This document shows, piece after piece, positions 41,202 through 50,343 of a stretch of 64,000 nucleotides of DNA (its first letter is position 1; every line of letters starts with the position of its first letter). Location of the stretch: assembly GCF_015291705.1 (NCBI RefSeq), contig NZ_CP030050.1, forward strand, positions 7,564,001 through 7,628,000. The letters are read 5' to 3'. Origin of the DNA: Bradyrhizobium arachidis (GTDB lineage Bacteria > Pseudomonadota > Alphaproteobacteria > Rhizobiales > Xanthobacteraceae). The notes below the pieces were generated by a model, which saw nothing but the letters and a program-made list of their open reading frames with translations, was not told where the DNA came from and did not search any database. The translations under genes were made by a program, and so were the position numbers.

Positions 41202-41430
41202 GGTCCATCTCCGCGATGTGGGGGGGGGATTGTGGGAGGCAATCCCGCGCGTCCGGCTAAGTTCCTCAAGCGTCAGTTGACGAGTCGTCGCAACCTCCGG
41301 CGCGATACGCGACCGCGTTCCCGGCAACTGAAGCGCTACCTAGCCGCCGCGGAACTCCACTTACGCTGCGGCGCGAGGAACTAACGCGGCGACGAGAGAT
41401 TGGGCTCCCACCTGAACACTGGAGAAAACT

Positions 41431-41748
41431 ATGAAACGTTCACTTCTGCTCATTTGCATTGGATTATTGGCGGCCACCACGGCTTCGGCGCAAAATCCGC
41501 CCGCGCAGTCGGGGCCGAACAACAGCGCCGTCAATAGCCCCGGTCAAAACAACTCCAACGCTCCCGTCGCCGGTCGTAACAGTTTCACCGAAGGACAAGC
41601 CAAGTCGAAGATCGAGGATGCCGGCTACACCAACGTCACCGAGTTGAAGAAGGACGACAATGGTGTCTGGCGCGGCAAGGCGAGCAAGAGCGGCTCAGTC
41701 GCTGCGGTCAGCGTCGATTTTCAGGGCAACGTCAATAGCGCCAAGTAA
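41431..41748 (+). CDS. Secreted PepSY-like small protein
   Basis: 105 residues. Signal peptide KRSLLLICIGLLAATTASA, an Asn/Pro/Ser-rich linker, then SFTEGQAKSKIEDAGYTNVT and ELKKDDNGVWRGKASKSGSV-AAVSVDFQGNV, a PepSY-type fold (helix followed by strands). Function unknown; such proteins may inhibit peptidases. GGAAC-N16-GATT at 41377 is a weak promoter candidate. It precedes the glycine-zipper gene by 26 bases. Confidence 0.8.
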   Translation: MKRSLLLICIGLLAATTASAQNPPAQSGPNNSAVNSPGQNNSNAPVAGRNSFTEGQAKSKIEDAGYTNVTELKKDDNGVWRGKASKSGSVAAVSVDFQGNVNSAK

Positions 41749-41773
41749 TAGCGCGAAGTAAGGAAGGCTCAGC

Positions 41774-42394
41774 ATGACCGTTACAATTTCTCGTCTTTAC
41801 GACAACCACAATGATGCCCAGCAGGCTGTTCGACGCCTGGAAGCCGCAGGCGTGCCGCACTCGGACATCAGCATCGTCGCCAACAATTCAGACAGCTGGT
41901 TCAACACCGACAAGAAGGTGGACCGCGACGGCGATGGGGTCGACGATCGCGCCGAGGGTGCCGGGACAGGCGCCGGCATTGGTGCGGGCGTGGGTGGCAC
42001 GGCCGGCCTTCTTGCCGGGCTCGGCCTGCTGGCGATCCCCGGCCTCGGGCCCGTTGTCGCAGCCGGCTGGCTGGCCGCGACGGCGGTCGGCGCAGCCGCA
42101 GGTGCAGCTACCGGCGGAATTGTCGGAGCGCTGACGCAGGCTGGCGTTTCGGAAGAGGACGCGCACTCCTATGCCGAGGGCGTCCGTCGTGGCGGCACGC
42201 TGGTGTCGGCACGCGTGGCCGATGCAGACCAGTCTCGCTTCGATGCAATATTGAACGAGTCGGCCATCAACCTGCGTGACCGCAGCGCTGCCTGGCAAAA
42301 GGCCGGGTGGAAATCATTCGATCCGGCCAGCAAGCCCTACGGCGCCGAGGAGATTCGCAAGGAGCGGCAGCAATACGGTGGCGCGCTTCGCTAG
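41774..42394 (+). CDS. General-stress-type protein with glycine zipper
   Basis: 206 residues. The N-terminal part (SRLYDNHNDAQQAVRRLEAA, VPHSDISIVAN) matches the GSP17M/YflT-like stress domain; the centre is a Gly/Ala-rich hydrophobic zipper (GAGTGAGIGAGVGGTAGLLA, LGLLAIPGLGPVVAAGWLAA); the C-terminal part repeats the fold (GVRRGGTLVSARVADADQSR). A DRDGDGVDD stretch could bind Ca2+. It probably inserts into or associates with membrane. Ends at a strong terminator, same transcript as the PepSY-like gene. Confidence 0.85.
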   Translation: MTVTISRLYDNHNDAQQAVRRLEAAGVPHSDISIVANNSDSWFNTDKKVDRDGDGVDDRAEGAGTGAGIGAGVGGTAGLLAGLGLLAIPGLGPVVAAGWLAATAVGAAAGAATGGIVGALTQAGVSEEDAHSYAEGVRRGGTLVSARVADADQSRFDAILNESAINLRDRSAAWQKAGWKSFDPASKPYGAEEIRKERQQYGGALR

Positions 42395-42403
42395 GCAACA
42401 TTC

Positions 42404-42428
42404 AAAGGCCCGCTCCGGCGGGCCTTTT
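42404..42428 (+). terminator. Intrinsic terminator
   Basis: AAAGGCCCGC, four-base loop, GCGGGCCTTTT, then CTTTC: a strong hairpin ten bases after the stop of the glycine-zipper gene. Confidence 0.85.
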
Positions 42429-42751
42429 CTTTCGACCTACGTGGAGAAACTCTTTCGAAGCAAACCCCCTGGAATGGATCTCAGATCGATGGAGCCGGAA
42501 CGAAAAGCCCGGCCGCGAGGGCCGGGCTGATCGGAAGTATGATTTCAAGTCAGGCAATTCAAGAATAGAGCGCGGGTAGACTGCGCTGTCTGTTCAAATA
42601 GGCACACAACGCGGGCGGGGGCATGCGGCACATCTGTGCCCATCCGAGTTGGGCCTCCACACGCCGAATGAGCAATTTGGTACAGCCGCCCAGCGATCGA
42701 CATGCTTGGCTTCCTCAAGCTATCTCGATCCTCTCAGTCAAAGGCGACATC
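42429..42751. other. Intergenic stretch
   Basis: About 320 bases. A hairpin (GCCCGGCCGCGAGGGCCGGGC, 42508-42528) lies within it, possibly a second terminator or a structured leader. No gene seen. Confidence 0.4.
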
Positions 42752-43135
42752 ATGGACATCTCCCGGGAGACAAAGGCGACCGCGCGCTCCGTTCTGTGGG
42801 GTGCTGTGGCTGGGGCGATGGCCCTGGCGATCGTTGGCTTCAGCTGGGGCGGCTGGGTGACCGGTGGGTCCGCAGAGACCCTCGCTGCAAGCCGCGCTGC
42901 GACGGCCGTCGTCGCAGCTCTCACACCCATCTGCGTTGAAAAGTTTCGACAGACCGCTGATGCCTCGGCGAACCTGACCGAAATGAAGAAGGCGACCTAT
43001 GTATCGGAACAAGGCAAGTTCGTCGAAAAGGGAGGTTGGGCCACGATGCCGGGAAGCACCGAGCCAAACTCGGCCGTTGCACGGGCTTGTGCCGAATCGC
43101 TCGGCCGCGAAAAAGCGGTGGAGCAACGCGGATAG
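42752..43135 (+). CDS. Conserved small membrane/periplasmic protein
   Basis: 127 residues with one N-terminal membrane segment (VLWGAVAGAMALAIVGFSWG) and a soluble part with two Cys (TPICVEKFRQ; VARACAESL). The conserved core is SAETLAASRAATAVVAALTP then ICVEKFRQTADASANLTEMK. ATG chosen for MDISRETKATARS. I recognise this as a rhizobial hypothetical family; function unknown. Confidence 0.75.
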   Translation: MDISRETKATARSVLWGAVAGAMALAIVGFSWGGWVTGGSAETLAASRAATAVVAALTPICVEKFRQTADASANLTEMKKATYVSEQGKFVEKGGWATMPGSTEPNSAVARACAESLGREKAVEQRG

Positions 43136-43317
43136 CCGGCGAACCTGCGCAGGGCGCGATCTGCGCAGTATTTCGGGATGTCCATACCTGGCCCCCCCTT
43201 GCGGGCCGGAATTCCCTGATGTGATTTCCGTTCCCGCTCTCCCGCGCTGCGCCTTCCACGAATCGGACATTCTGCTAATATTACGGGGCACTACACCTAG
43301 GGAATGAGAGCGTCCAT

Positions 43318-43995
43318 TCGGCCAAGCCCGCGAAGGACAAGTTTGATCCCAAGACCTTCCTCGCCAAGGTTGGGGCAGGAAAATCGATCTCAAAGCTTGG
43401 CAAGGGTCAGAACGTGTTCGTGCAGGGAGATGTCGCGGACGCGGTTTTCTACATTCAAAAAGGAAAGATCAAGCTCACGGTCGTTTCCGACCAGGGCAAG
43501 GAAGCCGTCGTCGGGATGTTGGAGCCGGGACAATTCTTTGGTGAAGGTTGTCTCAACGGCCAGCCATTGCGTATCGCGACGACTACGGCAATGGAAGACA
43601 GCATCATCACTAGAATATCGAAACTGGCAATGATTTCAGCGCTCGAAGGCAGGCCCAAGTTCTCCCAATTGTTCATGGCGTACCTGCTCACGCGCAATAG
43701 CCGAATTGAAGAAGATCTGATCGACCAACTATTCAACTCCAGCGAAAAACGTCTGGCGCGGCTGTTGCTTCTGCTCGCGAATTTCGGCAAGGAAACCAGC
43801 CCGCAGCCTATTGGGGTCAAGATCAGCCAGGAAACACTTGCCGAAATGATCGGCGCGACCCGATCGCGGGTTAGTTTCTTCATGAATAAATTCCGCAGGC
43901 TTGGCTTCATCAGCTACAATGGAAAAATCGAGGTCCATAGCTCGCTCCTGAACGCCGTTCTGATTGAGAAGTCGGAGCTGGGCCGGAAGGACTGA
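43318..43995 (+). CDS. Crp/Fnr-family regulator with missing start codon
   Basis: Cyclic-nucleotide-binding-type domain (VFVQGDVADAVFYIQKGKIK ... LEPGQFFGEGCLNGQPLRIA) and a helix-turn-helix (SQETLAEMIGATRSRVSFFM). The gene at 60207 is the same length, but where that one has its GTG this one has TCG; an out-of-frame ATG lies 14 bases upstream. As written the first usable start is a GTG at 43414, which would remove 32 residues of the sensor domain. No Cys cluster for an Fe-S centre is seen. It may bind the palindromes in this island (inference). Confidence 0.8.
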   Translation, partial: SAKPAKDKFDPKTFLAKVGAGKSISKLGKGQNVFVQGDVADAVFYIQKGKIKLTVVSDQGKEAVVGMLEPGQFFGEGCLNGQPLRIATTTAMEDSIITRISKLAMISALEGRPKFSQLFMAYLLTRNSRIEEDLIDQLFNSSEKRLARLLLLLANFGKETSPQPIGVKISQETLAEMIGATRSRVSFFMNKFRRLGFISYNGKIEVHSSLLNAVLIEKSELGRKD

Positions 43996-44237
43996 CCGGC
44001 GCGCGACCGGTCGATTGATCGACTGCAGATGCGTGGCATCGCCATTTGGAGGTCGGGCACGTCGGCCCCCTCGCCGGTCTTTGGCATTCGCCCTCTCGCC
44101 GGATCGCTGCGATGCTGATCGCGATCCAGTATGGTTGTCATTTGGTATGATCGCGGCAGCATCGCTGCCGAGCGCGATCGAGATCGAGATCAAGCCGAGG
44201 GAAGTCGCTTCAAGGTCGATCAAGCAAGGTGATGCGC

Positions 44238-44350
44238 TGAATGCATTCAGCATACAGATCACGCATCGAGACGATTCCGCCGAACGAACACGGCGAGGAC
44301 GGTCGGCCGACGTTTCAATTCGAAGGCACCTCAGACCGGTCTTACCTCGC
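44238..44350 (+). pseudogene. 5' remnant of the gene family at 46373
   Basis: Reads NAFSIQIT, then after a frame change RIETIPPNEHGEDGRPTFQF EG. The intact gene at 46373 reads NMFEITIARIEVILPNERGE DIRLTFQFE. The start codon is CTG here. A decayed duplicate. Confidence 0.6.
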
Positions 44351-44407
44351 GTGCCCGGCATCAGGGCGCGTGAGCAGGTGGGGACCAACAAGTGGCGCGT
44401 CGAAGAG

Positions 44408-44423
44408 TGAGCAAAATTGCACA
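44408..44423. promoter_or_regulatory. Half-conserved palindrome, site P5
   Basis: TGAGCAAAATTGCACA keeps one half-site of the palindrome set and departs in the other by one base. Low certainty. Confidence 0.3.
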
Positions 44424-44649
44424 GCGACCGCGAGCTGGATGTGATCGGATGACGCCGGGCGTCGCGGGCCGCCCCCGCGCCGTTCGGGCGGCCCGAGATC
44501 TCGACCAGTGCCGAACTCGGGCCGCTCTTGTTTGGCTTGGTGCAGGAGCGCGAGAAGCAGGACGGACCGCTGAAGCGTGATCGATCATGGAAGCGCGCGA
44601 TCTGTAATGAAATTGTTGGCCGCAGATCCGCGGAACCTGAAAGGTCGAT

Positions 44650-44799
44650 ATGACGCTAAAGATCAAAGAGCATACCTGCCCTGGATGCAGCGGAACGGGC
44701 TTCGCTCCGACGATGCAGCCGGTGGAACCGGGCCGAAAGATCTACCCAGCGAAATGCCAGTCATGCAAAGGCAAGGGCAGGATCACGGACGCCGACTAA
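44650..44799 (+). CDS. 49-aa DnaJ-type zinc-finger protein
   Basis: MTLKIKEHTCPGCSGTGFAP then TMQPVEPGRKIYPAKCQSCK and GKGRITDAD. Two CxxCxGxG-type motifs (CPGCSGTG, CQSCKGKG), the repeat found in the DnaJ zinc finger, make one zinc site. AAGGTCG precedes the ATG. Known relatives are free-standing small zinc fingers common in Bradyrhizobium; role unknown. Confidence 0.75.
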   Translation: MTLKIKEHTCPGCSGTGFAPTMQPVEPGRKIYPAKCQSCKGKGRITDAD

Positions 44800-44965
44800 G
44801 GCAAGGCTCATTCCTATCCGCTCGCGGCGCGTATGTCGGAGTGCGCAGGCCGGCCGGCGCGGGCCGATCACGGAAATTGATTCCGCCAAGCCTCGTTCTT
44901 CCGCTCACATGCGCTGCCTGGCACCACCGCGCCCCTCAGCCGTTATCGGTGTACAAGTGTACAAG

Positions 44966-45982
44966 ATGGAAGCAAAGCGGATGTCGTCCGATAAGATATC
45001 GATGCCGGTTTGGAATGAAAAGCACTTGCGTGCTGCGACCGACGCCGCCGGCGTGGCCTTGTGGGCCTGGAACGTGGATACGGACGCTATTACGATGGAC
45101 GAACGCGCCTACGACCTGTGGGACGTTCCGAAGAGTGAAAAACACATCACATTCGAGATCTTGTCCAGGAACATCCATCCTGCTGATCTGGAACGAGTCA
45201 GGTCTGCGTTTGCCGCTACTCGCGCAATAGTAGGCGCTTACGAGATTGACTTTCGCATCTTGTTCGACGGCGACATCCGTTGGATCTCCGCGCGCGGGCA
45301 AGGCGACGATGCGGACATCGCCGATCGAACCATGTTTGGCATCTTCCTCGATGTTACCCAACGCAAGCAAGCCGAAGAAGCGAACGAGTTGCTTGCCGGT
45401 GAGATGAGCCATCGCGTGAAGAACCTTCTGACTATCGCGACCGCGCTTACTCAATTTACATCGCGTTCGGCCGCAACCAAAGAAGACATGGCCCACGAGC
45501 TAACAAATCGGCTGATGGCCTTGGGACGTGCACAGGATCTCATTCGCCCCATACCGGGAAGGAAGAGCGAACGAGCGCTTCTTGGTGACCTCGTCTCCAT
45601 CTTGCTCGCGCCTTACGACGAAAGAGAGGCGAGCGTCCGCATTCGCGTTTCGGTGCCGAAGATGAATGTCGGCGAGATGTCGAGTACAACGCTCGCTCTT
45701 GTGCTGCACGAACTGGCAACGAACTCGGCGAAATACGGTTCGCTATCGCTGGCAAGCGGCACCTTGGACGTGTCGTGCAATGCCCATGGCGACGAAGTCG
45801 TCGTGACCTGGACCGAGCGGGGCGGCCCGCCTCTTAAGGCTCCCGCAAGGCTCGATGGCTTTGGAAGCAAATTGGTGCAGCGGAGCATGGCGGCCCAACT
45901 CGGTGGCTCCATCGCATTCGACTGGTCGGAAGAGGGGCTGGTCGTTACGCTGATCATGAGCAAAGATCGCCTGGCAAGGTGA
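44966..45982 (+). CDS. PAS-HWE histidine kinase
   Basis: About 338 residues. An N-terminal PAS domain (RAATDAAGVALWAWNVDTDA ... GIFLDVTQRKQAEE) is followed by the kinase core: H-box LAGEMSHRVKNLLTIATALT, N-box LVLHELATNSAKYGSLSL, WxE motif VVTWTERGGP. ATG at 44966 or 44981. No receiver lies beside it, so the partner is elsewhere, perhaps the single-domain receivers in this window or PhyR. GTTATCGGTG at 44942 repeats the first box of the leader family, but the rest is absent. Confidence 0.9.
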   Translation: MEAKRMSSDKISMPVWNEKHLRAATDAAGVALWAWNVDTDAITMDERAYDLWDVPKSEKHITFEILSRNIHPADLERVRSAFAATRAIVGAYEIDFRILFDGDIRWISARGQGDDADIADRTMFGIFLDVTQRKQAEEANELLAGEMSHRVKNLLTIATALTQFTSRSAATKEDMAHELTNRLMALGRAQDLIRPIPGRKSERALLGDLVSILLAPYDEREASVRIRVSVPKMNVGEMSSTTLALVLHELATNSAKYGSLSLASGTLDVSCNAHGDEVVVTWTERGGPPLKAPARLDGFGSKLVQRSMAAQLGGSIAFDWSEEGLVVTLIMSKDRLAR

Positions 45983-46372
45983 GGAACCTTGAGACCTTCG
46001 CACAGTAGCGTCCGGCGCAACGCGGAGCCTGGAAGACAGAGATCAGGTCCGCCCTCCGGAGTGGCCGGCACTTCCGGGAGACTGCATGGGGCGGCCTCGC
46101 ACAATGCCCATCCGCTCGACCTCTGCGGCCAGCGCCTGCGCCTAACCCGGCAATCCGCCCGAAAGGCCAGCCCGGGACGCTGCGGATATGCCGCTTCCCG
46201 TGGACGACGCCAAGGCGTTGCCCACCATGCCACAGCAACCGCAGCACGAAGCACAACAGTTTCAAGCCGCAATTCCAATTGACCGCGCCGGCTCGCGCAT
46301 GCCGGAGAGCAGCCAGAACGCTTCGCTCCCGGGCGAGACCAACTTGGAAAGGTGGGCGACAAGGAGATGCGC
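45983..46372. other. Intergenic stretch, nothing recognised
   Basis: About 390 bases after the HWE kinase; no frame of protein-like composition and no promoter match. Confidence 0.4.
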
Positions 46373-46666
46373 ATGAATATGTTCGAGATTACGATCGCAC
46401 GCATCGAGGTGATTCTGCCGAATGAACGTGGCGAGGACATTCGCCTGACGTTTCAGTTCGAAAGCCGTCAGACCAGTTTTACCTTGCCAATTTTCCTGAA
46501 GTCTTGCGAATTCGACGATACCGAGATCGTCAGGGTAGCCCGAAGCCAATTACACGACGTTTTCGCGCAGCTTTGCAGCCAGTGCGAGGATTGGCAGCTG
46601 ACAGAGGACGAGCGTCGCGAGCTCGCAAGGATAAGCGTGCGGCCTGGCGTCAAGGCGCAGGAGTAG
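46373..46666 (+). CDS. Hypothetical protein (intact copy of a duplicated family)
   Basis: 97 residues: NMFEITIARIEVILPNERGE, LTFQFESRQTSFTLPIFLKS, then a helical C-terminus (EIVRVARSQLHDVFAQLCSQ). AAGGAG lies six bases before the ATG. A decayed relative is at 44238. Alpha/beta, function unknown. Confidence 0.65.
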   Translation: MNMFEITIARIEVILPNERGEDIRLTFQFESRQTSFTLPIFLKSCEFDDTEIVRVARSQLHDVFAQLCSQCEDWQLTEDERRELARISVRPGVKAQE

Positions 46667-46726
46667 CTCGGGAACAAAAGCAGCTATTGAACTGGATGTA
46701 TGCTCCTGAGATCAGCTGGCCGCGCC

Positions 46727-48061
46727 CTAGCATTTCATCGCGTTTATGAGCTCGGAAATCTCGATCGTTGCGAAATTTGAGAATGTGTCGGACACGGCAT
46801 ATGGCAGGATGATCTGGTTATTGTGCCGCATCCCGCCGCACGTATAAACGACGTTAGGGACGTATCCTTCACGCTCGGATGGTTCAGGCCGCAATAGCGG
46901 CTCGCGCGAACGTGCCAGCACCTTGGATGGGTCGTGCTTGTCGAGCAGCGCCGCACCGATCGAGTATTTGCGGACCGGGCCGACACCGTGCGTCAGCAGC
47001 AGCCAACCCTCATCGAGTTCGATCGGCGACCCGCAATTGCCGATCTGGACGAACTCCCAGGGAAACTGCGGTTTCAAAATGGCTTGACCGCCATCCCACG
47101 TGTGGAGGTCGTCTGAATAGATTAGATACAGGTTCTCATTGTCCTGCCTCGCGATCATGGCATACTGGCCGCCGATCTTGCGCGGGAACAGTGCCATGCC
47201 CTTGTTCCGAGCCGCAGCCCCTCGTAGGGGCGCCAGTCGAAACGACGTGAAATCACTGGTCTCGATTAATTCGGAGCGGATGGCTCGACCGCTGTAAGCG
47301 GTATAGGTCGCGTAATACGTCTTTCGATCGCCGTCGCTGAATTCGACAAAGCGCGCGTCCTCTATGCCGTTCGATTGGGATTCTGTGACGGGAAAGATGA
47401 CGCGCTCGGTCAGGTCTTCTTCGGGCTTGAAAATCAGCTCGACACGCTCGCCGTCCGGCCCCGATATGCGATGGCAAATCCTCGGAATCGACGCGAGCCG
47501 AGCCGTCGGATCAACAGCCAGACTGCCGTCAGCCGCAATGGTCCCGGTTCGAAACGTCAGTGACGATACATGCCCTTCGCCTATGGCACGGAGACTGAGG
47601 ATGAAGCGCACGCCGCCCTTCGGCGCTCCCGATTGATCGGGGTGCGCCACGATGCTCGGATTGAACAAGGCAGAGGCTTCGAATGAATACTCATTGAGGA
47701 AATAGGCGCCGACCAGCTGGCGCTGCTTCTTTGAGAAGACGCCATGCGTCGCGAAAGCGTCCTCCATTTCGTCCGCGCGGGCCTCGAATCTTTCCAACAG
47801 GTTGCGATGCCGCCCCTTGAAATTGTCCAGGACGTCCGCGAGCTGAGCGGCAACGGCTTCCTGATCGAGTGCGAGAACTCGCTCGACGATATGATTTGCG
47901 CGCATCTTGTCGGTGGGGTTGAGATCGCGCGGTTCAGTCGCCGGCTTGAATGGCCGCACGATAACTCGCGCGGGATCGGGACGCAGATGAAGCGCCTGCC
48001 GGTTCAGGAAGGTAGCTTGTGACACGGTATCCTCAGGTCGCTGGATGAAAGGGAAATTCAA
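46727..48061 (-). CDS. Glycoside hydrolase family 130 protein (beta-mannoside phosphorylase type)
   Basis: 444 residues from a TTG that overlaps the TGA of the glycosyltransferase gene. GH130-like blocks: SALFNPSIVAHPDQSG, NGIEDARFVEFSDGDRKTYY, RNKGMALFPRKIGGQYAMIA, IGNCGSPIELDEGWLLLTHG, and YVPNVVYTCGG at the end. Known: GH130 enzymes phosphorolyse beta-mannosides to mannose 1-phosphate, or hydrolyse beta-1,2-mannosides. Third gene of the manA-GT-GH130 operon. Confidence 0.9.
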   Translation of the reverse strand: MNFPFIQRPEDTVSQATFLNRQALHLRPDPARVIVRPFKPATEPRDLNPTDKMRANHIVERVLALDQEAVAAQLADVLDNFKGRHRNLLERFEARADEMEDAFATHGVFSKKQRQLVGAYFLNEYSFEASALFNPSIVAHPDQSGAPKGGVRFILSLRAIGEGHVSSLTFRTGTIAADGSLAVDPTARLASIPRICHRISGPDGERVELIFKPEEDLTERVIFPVTESQSNGIEDARFVEFSDGDRKTYYATYTAYSGRAIRSELIETSDFTSFRLAPLRGAAARNKGMALFPRKIGGQYAMIARQDNENLYLIYSDDLHTWDGGQAILKPQFPWEFVQIGNCGSPIELDEGWLLLTHGVGPVRKYSIGAALLDKHDPSKVLARSREPLLRPEPSEREGYVPNVVYTCGGMRHNNQIILPYAVSDTFSNFATIEISELINAMKC

Positions 48062-50343
48062 GCGCCCACGGCGCGTAAGGACGTGGGCTTGTTCAGGCTG
48101 GTGTTGACGCGCGCGAGCTGACGAATCTCCGCAAGTCCAAGCAAATAGCAGACGACCGACTCGCCTCCACGGTTTTCGTTGGCGCGATCGGGATGCAATC
48201 CATCGCGGCAGCTCCCGGTGTGCGGATCGACCAGTGCTACGGACAGATCATTGCTGCCCAGAAACCAGCCAAAGGCGCGCATGGCCATGGTTTTCCACTC
48301 GGCATCGCCGTCCGCACGCCACGCCGTCAGGCAGGCAGCGATTGTTGCCGTGGCTTCCACGGGTTGCTGATCGAAGGCGCGGGGATGTTGCCGCTGTTCG
48401 CCGAAGCTGGCGGTGCCCACCGGCCGGAAATGACCTGCCACGCTCGTCTGCTGCGTCATCAGCCAGCGCAATGAGCGCAATCCGGCATCGCGGTATTGCG
48501 GCGTTTGAGTCGTCATCCCTGTCAGCATCAAGGCTTGCGGCAATCGCGCGTTGTCGTAAGCGAGCCCTTCCTCGAACCACACCCAGTCCGGCGTCTCTAC
48601 CGACGCAAGACAGGACATCAACCTGTCAGCAAGCGCATGCCGGACTTCCCTCGCGTGGAGATCATCCGGAGCAACAGTGCAATAAGCGTCCAGACCTAGC
48701 AGCATGAACGCCCACGCGCGGGGCGAGCTGAAGCTCTCGGCCGTCGACAAAGCCTGGGCGAACAAATCGGTGGCCCACCTGCGCCGCGACGGGCTTGCGT
48801 CTCCGCGCGCCGCCTCGCCCAATGCCCATAGCGTCCGCCCGTGACTGTCTTCCGAGCCTCTGTCCTCGAGCCATGTTCGGTTGAAGCCCATGAAGTTGCG
48901 AAATCGCCTGATGTCGGGATTCCACGCATGCTGCACGAACGCCGCAAAGCGGGTCGTCAGGATTTCCGGCAACGCCTGTTCGCCGGGATTGTTGAGGGCG
49001 CAGGCCAAGAGCAACGCCCGGGCATTGTCATCGACGCAATAGCCGTGCGAGCGATCCGGCACCGACTGAACCGCGTGCTGGAACAAGCCGATGTCGTCGC
49101 ACATCGTCATGAAATGGCCGATCTGCATGTCGGGCGCAGCGGGGCCGCGTGGTTCCGGCGCGCCGGAATCGGGACGCGCAAAGACCTTGAGCCGATGACC
49201 CTGCCGCGCGGCCTCGAAGGCGGACATGTAACGCTCGGCCGTGCGTTCCCACGTCATCATCCGGCTCATGGCGTATGCGCGTTGGCCCATCTCTTGCCGG
49301 CGCGGGTCGTCGGTGAGCAGTTTGGCAATTTCACCGCCGATCGCCGCCGCATCGCCGAATGGTACCAGAACTCCGCATCCGTCAGTAAGCAGCTCGCGTG
49401 CGTGCCAGTAGGGCGTCGACACCACCGCCTTCCCGAGCCCAAAACTGTAAGCCAAGGTTCCAGAGGTCATCTGGGCCTCGTTGAGATAGGGCGTGACATA
49501 GACGTCGCACATCGAGATGAATTCGAGCAGCGTGGCCTGATCTACGAACCGGTCGAGGAACACCACGTGGTCCTCGACGCCCAGCGCGCGGACCCGCGCC
49601 ATCAGACTTTCACGATAGGCTTCGCCCTGGTCTCGAACCAGATTGGGGTGCGTTGCGCCGAGCACGACATACACCGCATTCGCGCGGTGTTTCAGAATCG
49701 AGGGCATTGCATCGATCATGACTTCGATGCCCTTGTTGGGGGACAGCAGCCCGAACGTCAGAATGACCGACTTGCCGTCAAATCCGAGCCTGGCCTTCGC
49801 CGCATCGGGCCCGGCAAAGGCGACATCGGGAATGCCGTGGGCGATCACCTCGATCTTGTCGTCCGGCACGAGGTAGACGCTGCGCAGTAGCTCGCGAGCC
49901 TTGTTGGCCATCACCACCACCTTCGACGACGCATCGACGATGCGCTCCATGACCGCGCGTTGCTTGGCTGACGGGTTGGCCAATACGGTATGAAGCGTCG
50001 TTACGACCGGCATGGTCAGGCGCGCCAGCAGCGGGAGGATATGGGCGCCGGCTTCGCCGCCGAAAATGCCGAATTCGTGCTGCAGGCACACGGTATCGAA
50101 CCGGCCGGCATTCAGGAAATCCGCTGCACGCAGGTAGTCTTCGACATTGTCGTCCTTGATCTGGAAAGCGACCGCCGGCGGATACTCGTAGGCCTGGCCG
50201 CGATCGGTCATCGCCACGATGCAGGTTTCCAGATCAGGGCGTGACGCCGATATCGCTCTCTGCAGGTCCGTCGTGAAGGTTGCGATTCCGCAACGGCGAG
50301 GCAGCGAGTTGCCGATAAGGGCGATGCGGCGGAGCGACGTCAT
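48058..50343 (-). CDS. GT4-type glycosyltransferase fused to an alpha/alpha-barrel-like domain
   Basis: 761 residues. Residues about 1-380 are a GT-B glycosyltransferase (RIALIGNSLPRRCGIATFTT; HEFGIFGG; FGLLSPNKGIEVMIDAMPSI; YLNEAQMTSGTLAYSFGLGK). Residues about 400-750 are helical with repeated signatures (HGYCVDDNARALLLACAL; SEDSHGRTLWALGEAARG; WFEEGLAYDNARLPQALM), the look of an (alpha/alpha)6 glycosidase-like barrel. ATGA overlap with manA upstream and TTGA overlap with GH130 downstream. Inference: one polypeptide may build and another recycle a mannoside. Confidence 0.88.
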   Translation of the reverse strand: MTSLRRIALIGNSLPRRCGIATFTTDLQRAISASRPDLETCIVAMTDRGQAYEYPPAVAFQIKDDNVEDYLRAADFLNAGRFDTVCLQHEFGIFGGEAGAHILPLLARLTMPVVTTLHTVLANPSAKQRAVMERIVDASSKVVVMANKARELLRSVYLVPDDKIEVIAHGIPDVAFAGPDAAKARLGFDGKSVILTFGLLSPNKGIEVMIDAMPSILKHRANAVYVVLGATHPNLVRDQGEAYRESLMARVRALGVEDHVVFLDRFVDQATLLEFISMCDVYVTPYLNEAQMTSGTLAYSFGLGKAVVSTPYWHARELLTDGCGVLVPFGDAAAIGGEIAKLLTDDPRRQEMGQRAYAMSRMMTWERTAERYMSAFEAARQGHRLKVFARPDSGAPEPRGPAAPDMQIGHFMTMCDDIGLFQHAVQSVPDRSHGYCVDDNARALLLACALNNPGEQALPEILTTRFAAFVQHAWNPDIRRFRNFMGFNRTWLEDRGSEDSHGRTLWALGEAARGDASPSRRRWATDLFAQALSTAESFSSPRAWAFMLLGLDAYCTVAPDDLHAREVRHALADRLMSCLASVETPDWVWFEEGLAYDNARLPQALMLTGMTTQTPQYRDAGLRSLRWLMTQQTSVAGHFRPVGTASFGEQRQHPRAFDQQPVEATATIAACLTAWRADGDAEWKTMAMRAFGWFLGSNDLSVALVDPHTGSCRDGLHPDRANENRGGESVVCYLLGLAEIRQLARVNTSLNKPTSLRAVGA

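Noticed and set aside
44941..44965. Seventh copy of the leader before the HWE kinase
   Set aside because: Only GTTATCGGTG matches; the second box and the pairing with the ribosome-binding site are absent.
48841..49890. 349-codon plus-strand frame opposite the glycosyltransferase
   Set aside because: Antisense shadow; the opposite strand has clear GT motifs.
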